A stretch of 64,000 bases of DNA, taken from the NCBI GenBank assembly GCA_043228905.1, contig JBHGNT010000018.1:2728001-2792000 (forward strand), given 5' to 3'. The notes below the pieces were generated by a model. It had not been told where the DNA came from. It made no database searches and worked only from the letters and a program-made list of their open reading frames with translations. The translations under genes and the position numbers were made by a program. Source of the DNA: Azolla caroliniana. Lineage: Eukaryota; Polypodiophyta. Below are positions 22,489-32,942 of this stretch, piece after piece; position 1 is the stretch's first letter; each line of letters begins with the position of its first letter.

Positions 22489-24615
22489 ATGAAGGGGGCG
22501 GATCTTGCAGAGGCCATGGCTTCGGCCGTGGATCGGATAGTAAGCGCGCGCGAGGGCACCGGCGCCCTCGATAGAGCTATTGAGGCGGTCGTCGGAACGA
22601 TCGGTCGATTCACCGGGAAGGATGCCACGAAGTACCTGGCGTCCTACGGTGCGGAAATGTTAATGCGGGACATTCCGGAAGACAGGCGCCTTGCCGGTTT
22701 TCCCCGAGTGGCGATGCCGAGCATCCACGCGGAGGTGCTCGAGGTGCGGGCGGAGAGCCGTACCTGGGAGGAGTTCGAAGGTCGGCTCCTGGAAAAATAC
22801 GGACTGGACGACGCGCTCCGGCTTTCGAAGCGAAGCTTCATGGAGTGGGTAGAGTCTCCCGGGAAAGGAAGGAATGCGTCGGCACTCCTCCGGGAGTTCG
22901 AGGAGAACTTCGCGCGCCTTTCGGCGCTTGACAGGATGGTCCTGGATACAAGCCGGGTCCTGCTGTTCGTCAAATCGGTTGACGAGAGGGATCGGAGTCA
23001 CGTGGGCGCCCTGCTAGAAACCGAAGACGGGCTGACAGCCGACTGGGCGGCGGTCAAGAGAGCCTGCGGCCGTTTCGACAAAAGGCGAGAATGGGAGGAT
23101 GACAGAGCAGCCGGGTCGGGCTCAGTCGCGGCGAGGAAACTCGAGCCGGCGCAGCCGGTGCGAAGGGAAGAGACTCGGGAGTGGCTGGAATCCGGTTCAT
23201 CCCCGACCGGCGGGATCAGAGGCTCGACTGGAGGAGCTGCGTTGGAGGAACTGACGAGGGCGATAAAAGACCTCCAAATCGCACAAACCCGCAGAGAAGG
23301 CGGAGAACCTGCTCGTGACCGACGGCCGGCAGCAGGGAACAGGTGCATGTGGTGCGACGGGGTCGGCCACATCCGAAAAGACTGCGGCGATTTCGCAGAG
23401 GCGCTGAAGAACCGGGTGGTGTACCTATGGGAAGGCCGGGTTCACGCCAACGACACGAGAAGGGCCCTAAACCGAAACGACGGGCAAGGCGGAATGAAGA
23501 GGTTGATGGAAGAGGCGGCGGCCCGACATGCGGAAACCGTCCACTACTCGGCGTCGGCCGGTATTCGAGTCGGGGGCGGCGAGGCCCGAAAGGAAAGCAA
23601 AGTCGGATTCTGGCCGACGATGCTGGAAGGCCTTGCCGGTGCAGGGCTTAAAAGGGAGGAATCGGACCGTGCGGAGAAACGGATACGGGAGATGACCGGG
23701 TGGAGCGACCCGGTCGAGGAAAAGACGGGCTTCGTGGAAGCCGCTTGCCGGAACTACGAGGCTCTGGTAGAAGAGAAGCGGGTGGGGAAAACCGGGACGA
23801 CCGGGCCCTCACAACGATACGAGACCCGGTCCGGGCCACGACGGGACGAAGCCGGCGGGGCCGGTACGCAAGATAAACCCCAGAAGGGCGGGTACCGTCT
23901 GGGGACGGAGATAGAAAGAACCACGGACTTACGAAAGGTCCTGGAGGAACGGATCCTCGACAGCAAGGTGGAGCTGTCGTTACGAGAGGTGCTGGGAATC
24001 GCCAAGAAGGAGTTCCATGACTCCATCGTGGACTTAGTGAAACGGAAGAGGCTGTCAACGGAGACAGAACCGGAAAGACCGGTGGAAGTGCGGACGACGC
24101 ACCTAGACGACATGGCGCTGGGAGACGAGTGGGCGGAAAGCCACTATTCGAGACCACACTGGGCCCGAGCGACCACAGAAACCCCGGTAAAGATCGGCGA
24201 TGTCCAGGAACCAGTGATAGCTTTGGTGGACCACGGATCGGAGATCAATTTGATGTCCATGGACTTCTATAAGAAGGGCAAATGGCCGATCAACACCAAG
24301 CACGGGTGGAAAATAAGGGCAGCAACGCGCGCCACCGAGGAACTGCACGGGGCCTGTCCGAATGTGCGAGTCAAGATCGGCGACGTCGAGATTGACCAGC
24401 ACTTCTTCGTGCAGGAGACGTCTTCGCATCCCGTCATACTGGGAGAGCCGTACATCACGGCGGCTCGAATGGAGACCAAGGTGCTGGACAACGGTTCGGC
24501 CTATGCGCGGGTCAAGAGCCAGGACGGGCGCCATTCGGTCCAGTTTTTGACGGTCAGGCCGAACCACGAGCGTAACCGCGACTCCCTCGGCTCCGATAAC
24601 CGAGAGGATTTTTAA
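22489..24615 (+). CDS. Element B gag-protease
   Basis: 708 codons from the first in-frame ATG (22489); upstream in-frame codons overlap the primer site. The capsid-like helical region covers residues 1-200 and matches K gag. One CCHC knuckle (CMWCDGVGHIRKDC) is at residues 286-299. A Glu/Arg-rich linker follows. The retropepsin-like domain has ALVDHGSEINLM, with catalytic Asp at residue 581; His stands where Ser or Thr is usual in D-S/T-G. VILGEPYI follows as the second conserved protease strand. It ends GAT TTT TAA, and pol continues in the -1 frame. Gag forms the particle and protease should cleave the polyproteins. Confidence 0.92.
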   Translation: MKGADLAEAMASAVDRIVSAREGTGALDRAIEAVVGTIGRFTGKDATKYLASYGAEMLMRDIPEDRRLAGFPRVAMPSIHAEVLEVRAESRTWEEFEGRLLEKYGLDDALRLSKRSFMEWVESPGKGRNASALLREFEENFARLSALDRMVLDTSRVLLFVKSVDERDRSHVGALLETEDGLTADWAAVKRACGRFDKRREWEDDRAAGSGSVAARKLEPAQPVRREETREWLESGSSPTGGIRGSTGGAALEELTRAIKDLQIAQTRREGGEPARDRRPAAGNRCMWCDGVGHIRKDCGDFAEALKNRVVYLWEGRVHANDTRRALNRNDGQGGMKRLMEEAAARHAETVHYSASAGIRVGGGEARKESKVGFWPTMLEGLAGAGLKREESDRAEKRIREMTGWSDPVEEKTGFVEAACRNYEALVEEKRVGKTGTTGPSQRYETRSGPRRDEAGGAGTQDKPQKGGYRLGTEIERTTDLRKVLEERILDSKVELSLREVLGIAKKEFHDSIVDLVKRKRLSTETEPERPVEVRTTHLDDMALGDEWAESHYSRPHWARATTETPVKIGDVQEPVIALVDHGSEINLMSMDFYKKGKWPINTKHGWKIRAATRATEELHGACPNVRVKIGDVEIDQHFFVQETSSHPVILGEPYITAARMETKVLDNGSAYARVKSQDGRHSVQFLTVRPNHERNRDSLGSDNREDF
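24609..24615 (+). other. Likely -1 frameshift site between protease and RT
   Basis: Five T (24609-24613) run into the TAA stop of gag. A tRNA-Phe on TTT at 24610-24612 can slip back to TTT at 24609-24611, after which the pol frame is open from there to 28103. Element A keeps GATTTTT then a stop, plus AGAGGGCT after it. The slip itself is inferred; no structure downstream was tested. Confidence 0.55.
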
Positions 24616-27600
24616 AGAGGGCTGCCAAGGCGTGGGGCCGCGACAGTCCGGACACCCCGGGAAAACCCCACACCTGTACGATAAAACCGAAGAAACCTTG
24701 TACCATAGGTAGGGAATTTTTGTTCTCCGACAACGGAGCGTGTACGATAGTCGGCATCGGTGGCCGAGAGAAGACAAAGGCGGAGGGGAGACTTCGAGCG
24801 TGCGGAGTTCTCGGCCCGGACGAGGAAATCAACGGAGCCGTGGAGGCGGTCTCATTCGACGACACCATGGGAATGCTGGAAAAGGTAGTCGAAGAAGGCC
24901 TTAACGAAGACCGGACGATACCGGTGTGTTCCGAGGAGATGTACGAAGTCATCGCGGACTTCGGTCGAGGGCTCGAGTCAGTTCGGACGGCCCACGTAAG
25001 CACCAAGTACAAGACTGTGGACCGGAAGGTAAGGCCAGTCGCGGCACCCTTACCGGAGGACAGCGCGTCGAGAATCAAAGGGGTTGCATCGGACCCTAGT
25101 CTACGAGATCCGGCCTGCATAGGGCACACCTTCACCGACGAGATGCTCCGAGAGCTCAAAATCGGTGGGGGCGGGTTCCTACTGCCGGCGGAGGAAGACC
25201 GGTTTCGGAGGATGCTCGGAAGGCACGGGAAAGCCTTCGCATTCTCACCGGAAGAAATCGGGTGCGTAGACCCGACGATCGTAGAGCCGATGATGATATT
25301 CACGGTACCGCATGTACCGTGGAATCTCAAGCCAATTCCGGTTCCGAGAGCTCACATCCCGAAGTTGATGGAGTTGTTGAAGCAGAAAGTTGAGATGGGC
25401 ATTCTCGAGCCGTCGAGCGCCCCGTACTCGAACCGGTGGTTTACCGTGCCAAAGAAAAACGGATCATTGCGCTTCATTCAGGACCTGCAACCGGTCAATA
25501 GGGTGACCATCCGGAACGCAGGGATCGGACCGACCGTAGACGAGTTCGCGGAGGCCTTCGCCGGAAGGTCGATTTACTCGGTCGGTGATCTATATTCAGG
25601 GTACGACCAATTCCAGCTAGCCGTGGAGAGCAGAGACATTACGACGATGCGAACTCCCCTCGGCCTAGTTCGGATGTGTACACTGCCGCAAGGAGGGACC
25701 AACTCGGTGGCCCACATGGTGAATGCGATGAACAAGGTTCTGAAGGACTGTATCCCGGACATCACCATGCCGTTTCTGGACGACATCCCGATCAAGGGAT
25801 GCCCGGTGGAAGAAAAGGACGAGACGATCGGGCCGGACGGATGCCGGCGATTCGTGGCGACGCACATCGACGACTGCGAGAAGGTGCTGCAAAGGCTAGA
25901 GGATGCGAGACTCACCTTCTCGGGGGAGAAGTCAGCATTCGGGCAGTCGGAAATCATGGTGGTCGGACATTTATGTGGACCATATGGCCGGAAACCGTCT
26001 CCGGCAAAGATAGAAGCCATCTCCGCGATGAAGCCTGAATGCAGCTCGGTCACGGAAGTACGACGATTCTTGGGAGCATGCGCCTTCTACCACATATGGA
26101 TCCCGCATTACGCGCACGTCGCGGAGCCACTGTACGGGTTGCTGAAAAAGGGGCGAAGGTTCGAATGGCTAGACGAGCACGCGGAATCGGTCCGGAAGCT
26201 GAAAGAGGCCCTTGCAGCGGCACCGGCACTCCGGAAGGCGGTTTACGGGAAGGGTACCCCGGTATTCATAACGGTGGATACCAGTCCGACCGGGATCGGA
26301 TGGGTCGTGAACCAGGAAGACGAGGACGGCAATCGGTTCCCGATCCGATTCGGCGCGAAAGTCCTCAGTGAACGGCAGCGAGGATACGCCCAGGTTAAAC
26401 GCGAACTCTGGGGTATTGTTTCGGCGGTTAAGGCCGACAAAGACTACCTGATAGGGACGGAAGTGATCATCGAGACGGATTGCCTGCCGATCCTCGGAAT
26501 GGTTTCCGGATGCGCGACTCCGGACCTGGCGATGCTCAGGTGGATAGCGTACATCAAGTCCCTGGACCCGGAAATACGACACATTTCCGGAAAAGACAAC
26601 GCCATGGCCGACATGCTTTCGAGGGCGAGGTTCGACGACGAGGGCGGCATGGTTTCGGAAGACGAAGAAGTCGGCGTGGATTTCTTCGAGGCGGCATACA
26701 TAACGACCGACGGGGTGAGCACTCCGGCGCTTAACGAGTTCGACGCGAGCAAGTACGACGGGGAGTGGCTGCAGATCGGCGGGTTTTTGAAGACAATGAC
26801 GCCCGATGCGTCATGGACAAAGGACGAGGCCAACCGGATCCGGAAGAAAGCATATCGATTCTTTCTCCGAGATGGGCATCTATGGAAGCACCCGAAGAAG
26901 AGGGACGGCGTCCCGCTCCGGGTGGTGGTGATGAAGGAGGTACAGGAGGAGCTGCTGGCGGCCTACCACGACAGCCCTTGGGCTGGACACTGTGGAACGT
27001 GGGCGACGTTTGAGAAGCTGAAGGGGAAGTACTGGTGGCCGGGGTTGTACCGGGACGTGCATCGGTTCGTGTCAACTTGCGAGAGTTGTCAGATGCACTC
27101 GGTAGTCCGACACCGGGACGGGCTTCACCCTACGTACCCTCCGACTATCCACTTCAAATGGATGGTAGATCTGGTGACGATGCCGATGGGGGTAGGACAG
27201 ATGCGGTATCTAGTCCTAGCGCGGGAAGACCTGACGAACCAGGTGGAAGGCCGGGCCCTTCAGAACAAGACGACCGCGGCCGTGTGTCGGTTCCTAGTCG
27301 AGGACGTGATATGCCGGTACGGGTGCGTCGGGAAGATCGTGGCTGACCGAGGGGAGTTGGACGCCGAAGAGGCCGCGGAGCTGTTCGACCGGCTTGGAGT
27401 CAAGCTCTCGCTCACCACTGCGTACAATCCGGAGGCGAATGGGAAGGTGGAGCGCGGACACGGACCGATCGTCAAGGCGTTGATTCGGGCATGCGGAGGC
27501 CGAGTCGGTAACTGGCCGCAGCTGCTACCTTATGCTTTGTGGGCCGACCGGACTACGCACAGTTCGGTAACCGGGTACATGCCGACAGAGCTCATGTTCG

Positions 27601-28103
27601 GCCAGAAGCCGATCATGCCGATTGAACGGACGATCTCCTCGTGGGCAACGGTCGACTGGAGGGACGAGATGAGCCGGGAGGAGTTGTTGGTCGCACGTAT
27701 ACGACAGCTCGAGCGGAGGCCGGAGGACGTGGCACTGGCTACGGAGAAGCTCCGGGTGGCGAGGACGAAGAACAAAGCCCGGTTCGACCGAACGCACCGG
27801 CTACGACCGAAGAAAATCGAAGAAGGTGACTGGGTGCTCGTCTACGACAGCAGCCTCGACAACCAGCACCGAGCCACACGGAAGTTCGCACGAAGGTGGT
27901 TCGGGCCTTACGTGGTACGGAGCGCCAATGACAACGGGACATATCACCTGGCGGAACTTGACGGCACGAGAATGGCGATACCGGTTGCAGGGAAGCGGAT
28001 CAAAGCGTTCAAGAAGCGACACGACGACGAGCCAGACCCGGCTCTCCTGGTCGGCAGTGACGAACGATCCGAAAATGAAGAAGAACCGACGGGCGAGGAA
28101 TGA
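24616..28103 (+). CDS. Element B pol: RT, RNase H, integrase
   Basis: Open in the -1 frame from the gag stop; the first candidate start codon (TTG, 24720) is weak, so fusion by frameshift is favoured. Counting from 24720: RT about residues 200-440 with catalytic FLDD at 352-355; RNase H from Asp 520 (FITVDTSPTGIGW) through TDCLPIL to ISGKDNAMADMLSR. The integrase HHCC finger starts at His 750 with CESC near 787-790. The catalytic triad is Asp 817 (MVDLVT), Asp 876 (VADRG) and Glu 911 (NGKVERGH). A GPY-type module (RRWFGPYVV) and a basic then acidic tail end the protein. No chromodomain is visible. No stop or frameshift is visible. Confidence 0.94.
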
Positions 28104-28161
28104 AGACGGGCCGGTTTTCTCTGTCCCAACTCTCTTGGCGCATACCGGAGGATGCGCGGTT

Positions 28162-28174
28162 AGGTGGGGGCGGA
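28162..28174 (+). other. Element B polypurine tract
   Basis: AGGTGGGGGCGGA directly before the 3' LTR; expected primer for plus-strand synthesis. Confidence 0.85.
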
Positions 28175-29006
28175 TGTCGTGAAGAAAACCGTCCATAGGC
28201 GGAATCGGCGCACCAAGGCGTGGGAACCGGTTCTTCACGCGCGCACGCTCCGAGTTGTACATAGAAACGAATTGAGAGGATAATCGGCAGGAACGGGCCC
28301 TAACTCAAGTGGAGACAAAGACCGCGCGAACAGTCTTTTCGGTCGCGCGCGCGAACTGTACGAGTCGGCGGCGTAACTACGCGGATCCGTGAAAAACGGA
28401 GCGGATCCCTGTCCAAAAGGGACAGGGAATAAAGCTGACACAACGGCCTGTTCGTCGGCCTATATAAGGAGCGGGAAAGAGCTGTTGCAGGGATCTCGCG
28501 CGGAGAGGACGAAGTGCTGCCGAACCGATTTCGGAGCTTCTCTCTCACTCCTGCTTTCTCTGTCTTCTGCTCCATCGCGTACCCGTGCAGGTTTCGAGGA
28601 GGCTTGCGCTGTTCCGTGGAACGCCCCGAGTGCGTCCTGCGGCACCTCCGACCTGTTTTACCTTTCTGTGCGTCGCGACATACAGGGGTCGGCAGCTGTT
28701 CGCCGCCCTGTTCGTTTTCGTTAGTATCTATTTTGTGCCCCACCGTGGGTTGTAATACTTTAGTCTGCTATTTTTCTTGTATTCATAAGTACATATCTTT
28801 CGTTGTTGCGTCCATCTGCGTCGGCGTTTATTTGTGGTCTCTGTTTGTTGGGCCGTGTCCCTGTGCAATTGCCGGTTCTGCGCAATCGGATCTTCGGTTC
28901 TGTGTAATCGGGTCTCTCTCTCTTACTCCTCTCTCTCTTGCTCTTCGGTCCAAGACCCCCGTGGTCCCTCCTCCTTTCTACACGCAAGGGCGTAGTAACC
29001 CCGACA
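28175..29006 (+). repeat. Element B 3' LTR
   Basis: 832 bp; I see no difference from 21614-22445. Confidence 0.96.
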
Positions 29007-29267
29007 ACGTACTACTACGCTTACGTATCCGAGACACAGACACTGAATTAGTCGCAGCTATACACAGAAACTCAGAGAAGATAGTATTTTATTATTAGGC
29101 ATTGTTTTACATTTCCCAAAAATTACACGCACCTCCTTAAGAGGTTTTCTGCCCTTTATATATGCAGGGTCTAATTAGCCGTTCACGCGTGAACTGTTAC
29201 ATACGTTACGCTTATATAGTTTCTTATTCCTACGCTTTTGGCCGTCGGTTACTATTCCGCCGGACAA
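29007..29267 (-). repeat. Element D 5' LTR, piece right of B
   Basis: Starts with the ACGT target copy of B, then matches 12824-13060 to CCGGACAA. It holds about 30 bp (near 29098-29130) that the left LTR lacks. TTGTG at 29268-29272 is D's target duplication. Confidence 0.9.
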
Positions 29268-29272
29268 TTGTG

Positions 29273-29511
29273 TGTGTGTGTGTGTGCAGGCGTCGGAGCC
29301 TGTCACTCGTCGGCTTGCCGGTTGTAACTCCTTGGTTTATATATACATATACGTTCGTTTTGTCTCCATTGTTCAACTCCTGTGAATGTGTGTCTGTGCA
29401 CGTGCGAAGTACATTGGTAGCTTCCTTCCCCTCTTCTCATTCGGTTATTTCTCAGTCCAAGGCCCCCGTGGTCCCGCCTCGTTCTCCACGCACGCGCGTA
29501 ACAACGTGACA
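29273..29511 (+). repeat. Element A 3' LTR, second part
   Basis: Resumes in the GT tract and runs to CACGCGCGTAACAACGTGACA, matching the LTR end of K (54792-54816). It includes the family signature AGTCCAAGGCCCCCGTGGTC. Confidence 0.87.
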
Positions 29512-30547
29512 ACGCGTGCATGAACGGACTGCGTGGGATGGAGACCGGAAACAAGATCGCGTGTTGTGTAAGTCGAGAAATACTCTCTCAACGGAGTTAT
29601 GTGGAACGATGCCCCGGAATCGATCACCGAAGTGCATTCTTCACTTTCAGGATTTGCACTTGTCTGCTCACAAATGAACAACAGTTCTTCATTGCTCGTA
29701 GCAATGGCCAAAGTGTTCTTCTCATCAGGAATCTTCATGGTTTCAACATTGTTTCCGACACTCTTATCTCTTCTGATGTGTCGACAATCCTTCTAGAAGT
29801 GTCCATGTTTTCCGCAATAGAAGCACACAGGCTTACCTCTGGACTTCGATGTAGCGTGGGACTTTTCTCTCCTTGGTGAACTTCTTTGCCAGTTCCTTCC
29901 TCTATCTGAATGTTGTCTTACATTCGACTCCGACTGAGCTAGGACTCCCTTGTCCTTCCTTCTTGCCTCCTCATTTAGGATGCTTGTCTTCATCGTTTGT
30001 AGAGACAAGTTCTCTTCTTGACAAGAGGTGCTGAGAGTAACCACTAGGTTCTCCCAGCTATCCGGCAGTGTGCACATCAACAAAATGGCCTCACATCATC
30101 CAGGGGGAACTTAGTTGCAGCAAGTTGGTTTACATACCCCATGAATGTGCTGATGTGTTCGATGATGCTCTCACCGTCTCTGTATTTCACCCGTACGATC
30201 TTTCTCATCAGTGAGGTTTTATTGAGCGCATTCTTCCTCTCATATAGGCCTGACAGCTTCTGCCACATCTCGTGGGCATTTGTGTCGTTCGCTACATGTT
30301 GCAAGACACTTACATCGACGCATTGTCAGATGGTGGCCACCGCCTTTTTGTTAAGAAGTTTCCAATCCAACTCCAATACCCCCTGGGTATATTTGCTCTG
30401 TCGACTGGCTCATACAGGTCTTTTACTATGAGTAAGTTCTCCATCTTTATCCTCTAGTTGGCATAGTTCTGTGAGTTTAGAACTATCATACCTGGGAAAC
30501 CGCTCACACCTCCTTCCATGCTTGCACCTCAAGCTCTGATACCAGAT
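29512..30547 (-). pseudogene. Copia F: gag and protease remnant
   Basis: Minus-strand Ty1/copia gag related to G and I. Pieces are 30304-30077 (YERKNALNKTSLMRKIVRVK), 30083-29793 (MCTLPDSWENLVVTLSTS; zinc knuckle CFYCGKHGHF) and 29738-29520 (protease VIDSGASFHIT). The reading frame fades where it meets the LTR end of A, so A probably inserted here, with the rest of F left of the window. The initiator-Met primer site is 30533-30544 (GCTCTGATACCA on the + strand). Confidence 0.85.
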
Positions 30548-30965
30548 TGTTGAGAAATGGTTCGGTCAAATCTCAATAAGCGAACTATGCTGAAATACGA
30601 ATCACAGATATGCCAGAAAATAGAACAATGGTGCACAGAGATTTAACGTGGAAACCCTATAACGGGAGAAAACCACGGGAACAGAGCTTCACTATGTGTA
30701 GTGGATATACAACACAAAATGTTACAACATTCCTTCGAGTGTATCAGCCACACAAGGCTCTTGGCGTCTGCTATTACGCACACAACTATAGCGCCGCTCT
30801 CACTCACTCTCTGTCTCACACGCTCACGTGCTACTTCTGTTCTACTCACACACGCACCCGTTTGCCCTAAATGTATTTATACTAATACATTGTATGGGCT
30901 ATTTACACATGTAGTCCCTACTACATATTATCACTATTATTATCATTACAATAATAATAATCAAC
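30548..30965 (-). repeat. Copia F 5' LTR
   Basis: Begins TGTTGAGAAATGG beside the primer site and ends near TCAACC, where CA of the usual TCAACA end is mutated. It shares the blocks TAACGTGGAAAACCCTATA and GTTTGCCCTAA with G and I LTRs. A TATA-like TATAAATA on the minus strand lies near 30874-30882. The right boundary is approximate. Confidence 0.65.
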
Positions 30966-30983
30966 CTATTTGAAAAAAGCCAG

Positions 30984-32485
30984 TTGACTCTTTTTTCGAC
31001 TCTTCAGTTGTGGACTATTTCCGAATTGTCGGTTCTTCCCTGTCTTCTACTGTTGGCTCTCCTTGGTCCGATCAGTTGGCTTCTCCTCCCACTAGAGGGA
31101 CATATTCCCAACACGATCGTCTTGTCTTTCCAGCATCTTCACCCATACCTTCATGGTGGACAAGTTACAGTTGAGACTGACCACCATCCCTTGCTTTCTC
31201 TTATCCATCGACCTCACCCCCCTGGCCTCTTGTTGCGATGGACGCTGGCACTCCAAGAATATCAATTTACCCTCTCCTATCAAAAAGATGCAACCAATTT
31301 GGTTACTGATAGTCTCTCTCACGCCGGCTTCCAGGCTGTCCAATTTCTCCTTGAGACATCCAATCTTCCGCTACCATTGCCACAACTAGCTACACTTCAA
31401 CAACACGACCCCACCATCCAAAAGATAACCCATCAATTGTGCTCCCTCCAACCGTTTCCCTCACAACGACAGTTCATGCTCTGCAAAACTTGGTGTTCTT
31501 CATTCAAGCGCATCACGCCTTGTCTCTACATCCCTCCTGCCCTACAACAATAACAATAAATTATGCTTGAAGTATTACTAGCCCAACATGCAACACTCTG
31601 TCTCTACCTACATAAAACAATGTGCTTTGTGTCAACACATCAAACTTGGAGGCTAGCTAGCTGGAACGGTCCAACCCATCACCATCACATCACCTTTCGA
31701 GCTGGTCGGATGGGATTTCATGGGACCTTTTCCCGAAATCCTGAGGGGCAACATGTATATCCTGGTCATAACAGAATACCTCACCAGGTGGGTTGAAATT
31801 GTTGTCATCCCCGATGTCATTGCGCCAACAATTGCCTCCCAACTCTTGCAGAAGGTAATTTTTCAACATGGTTGCCCTGTCCAACTCTTATCTGATGAGG
31901 CCTGCCAATTCCATGGCGATGTCCTCAATGTTGTCGCAACTCAACTAGGTGTCCAACATGTGTGTACGTCCCCGTACCATCCGCAAACAAATGGCCTCAC
32001 TGAACGCCTCAACAAGAGCCTCAAGTAGGAGATTTCCGCTTACATCTATCCATGCCACAAAACCTGGGATCAAATGTTGCCTTTTGTCACCCACGCCTAC
32101 AAGACATCCATACAAGCATCAACGCATATCAACCATTTTCGAGTACTCTATGGGCGCGACCCTCGGCTCCCACCAGAATCATCCATTGACGTCCATTCCA
32201 AACCTGCCAACATGGATAATGCCACTTGGGGGCTCTATCTCCAACAAATGCTCCCCCTCCTTCGACAAGCCAGCTCCCGAAATCTACAAGTTGCACAACA
32301 ACGTCAGAAGCGACGCTACAACGTGGGTCGAATTACCCCGACTTATGCTGATGGAACCAAAGTCCTTGTTTACTTCCCAGACGGTGGTGCGGTCTCAGCG
32401 AATCCCTCATGCACCAATGGATCGGTTCATTCTCCGTAGTTCGCGCCATCAAATCCACTTACTTGCTCTGATGTGATTCCAACGA
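30984..32485 (+). pseudogene. Gypsy fragment H: RNase H C-terminus and integrase
   Basis: Moderately GC, unrelated in detail to A-E. RNase H tail: VTVETDHHPLLSLIHR. Integrase core: WDFMGPFPEI, then LLSDEACQFHGD, then SPYHPQTNGLTERLNKSLK with stop TAG at 32026-32028. A further piece (32074-32439) covers the integrase C-terminus; a late shift puts HQWIGSFSVVRA in another frame near 32420-32450. There is no LTR or RT; the left side abuts the LTR of F. Confidence 0.8.
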
Positions 32486-32570
32486 CCGATTCACCTCCGC
32501 CCATGTTGCTTGTATCTGTCGTGACTTGAGAATAGGAGAGAGAAAAATAAGATGACTGTAGAAGGTAGAG

Positions 32571-32571
32571 G

Positions 32572-32609
<38 letters not shown>
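32571..32609. repeat. GA microsatellite
   Basis: About 19 GA dinucleotides in a row after GGTAGAGGG. Confidence 0.95.
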
Positions 32610-32611
<2 letters not shown>

Positions 32612-32722
32612 ACTAGAAATGGAAAGAGAGTTTATATTATAAGAGAGCAAGGATTACAAAGAGTAGGCTAAGGGGCTACAAACTGGTGTTGAACCGAATG
32701 AGTTGTGATGAATGAATAGACA

Positions 32723-32825
32723 CCTATTTATAGGTCCTTATGGAGTATTCTAGAATGTTCTAGAATATTTTAGATATTTATGATATTTAATATAATCATG
32801 GAATATCCTAGAATGTTCTAGAATA
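32723..32825 (-). promoter_or_regulatory. TATA box with heat-shock-element-like repeats
   Basis: On the minus strand CCTATAAATAGG (32723-32734) is a good TATA box. Upstream of it lie TTCTAGAATGTTCTAGAA (32748-32765) and a second copy at about 32808-32825; both fit alternating TTC/GAA heat shock elements. No gene is visible downstream, only the GA tract and gypsy H. It may be the promoter of a lost LTR. TATTTATA also reads on the + strand. Confidence 0.3.
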
Positions 32826-32871
32826 CTCTAAATGTCTTGTAATAACTAATAATACATTATAACTATACATC

Positions 32872-32942
32872 ATATATGTTAGTATAATGGTTAAAGGTCT
32901 AACATATAGACCAAGACGTCTTGGGCTCGAATCCTTGTAAGG
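32872..32942 (+). other. tRNA-like sequence (tRNA pseudogene or SINE head)
   Basis: Box A-like TTAGTATAATGG (near 32879) and box B-like GGCTCGAATCC (32924-32934) are spaced as in tRNA genes. Between them GGTCT AACATAT AGACC forms an anticodon arm with a seven-base loop (CAT in the anticodon position, but A where the invariant U33 should be). The acceptor and T stems do not pair well, so it is not a working tRNA. A Pol III SINE head is the alternative; no tail was identified. Confidence 0.5.

Larger units (their letters stand above)
21614..29006 (+). mobile_element. Element B: intact Ty3/gypsy element, tRNA-Trp primed
   Basis: 7393 bp with two 832-bp LTRs between which I see no difference, and a 4-bp target duplication ACGT (21610-21613, 29007-29010) that rejoins the LTR of D. 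All expected parts are present: TATA, primer site, gag-protease, -1 shifted pol, polypurine tract. Nothing visible disables it. RT and integrase wording (LQPVNRVTIRNAGIGPTVDE, AYNPEANGKVERGH) recalls basidiomycete Ty3 elements more than standard plant clades; this is recollection, not an alignment. Confidence 0.96.
12651..29267 (-). mobile_element. Element D: Tat-like Ty3/gypsy element hosting B
   Basis: Minus-strand element whose 5' LTR (right side) is split by B. The target duplication TTGTG is present at 12646-12650 and 29268-29272. In element orientation: 5' LTR, primer site, gag with three zinc knuckles, DGGS protease, FVDD reverse transcriptase, RNase H, integrase, aORF1, aORF2, conserved block, 3' LTR. 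Several stops and at least two frameshifts make it defective. The right LTR lacks the last two bases (CA) of the left LTR. Confidence 0.93.
843..29511 (+). mobile_element. Element A: decayed Ty3/gypsy element hosting C, D and B
   Basis: Left edge: an LTR terminus (AGTCCGAGACCCCCGTGG) like the LTR ends of B (22383) and K (54770), after which the primer site and gag N-terminus are deleted. Right edge: a 3' LTR in two pieces, 12215-12650 and 29273-29511. The internal region (gag, DHGS protease, FLDD reverse transcriptase, RNase H, integrase) is collinear with B but full of stops and frameshifts. C interrupts its integrase and D its 3' LTR, so about 22 kb of the span is younger DNA. The original left boundary lies outside or is not recognisable. 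Confidence 0.88.
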
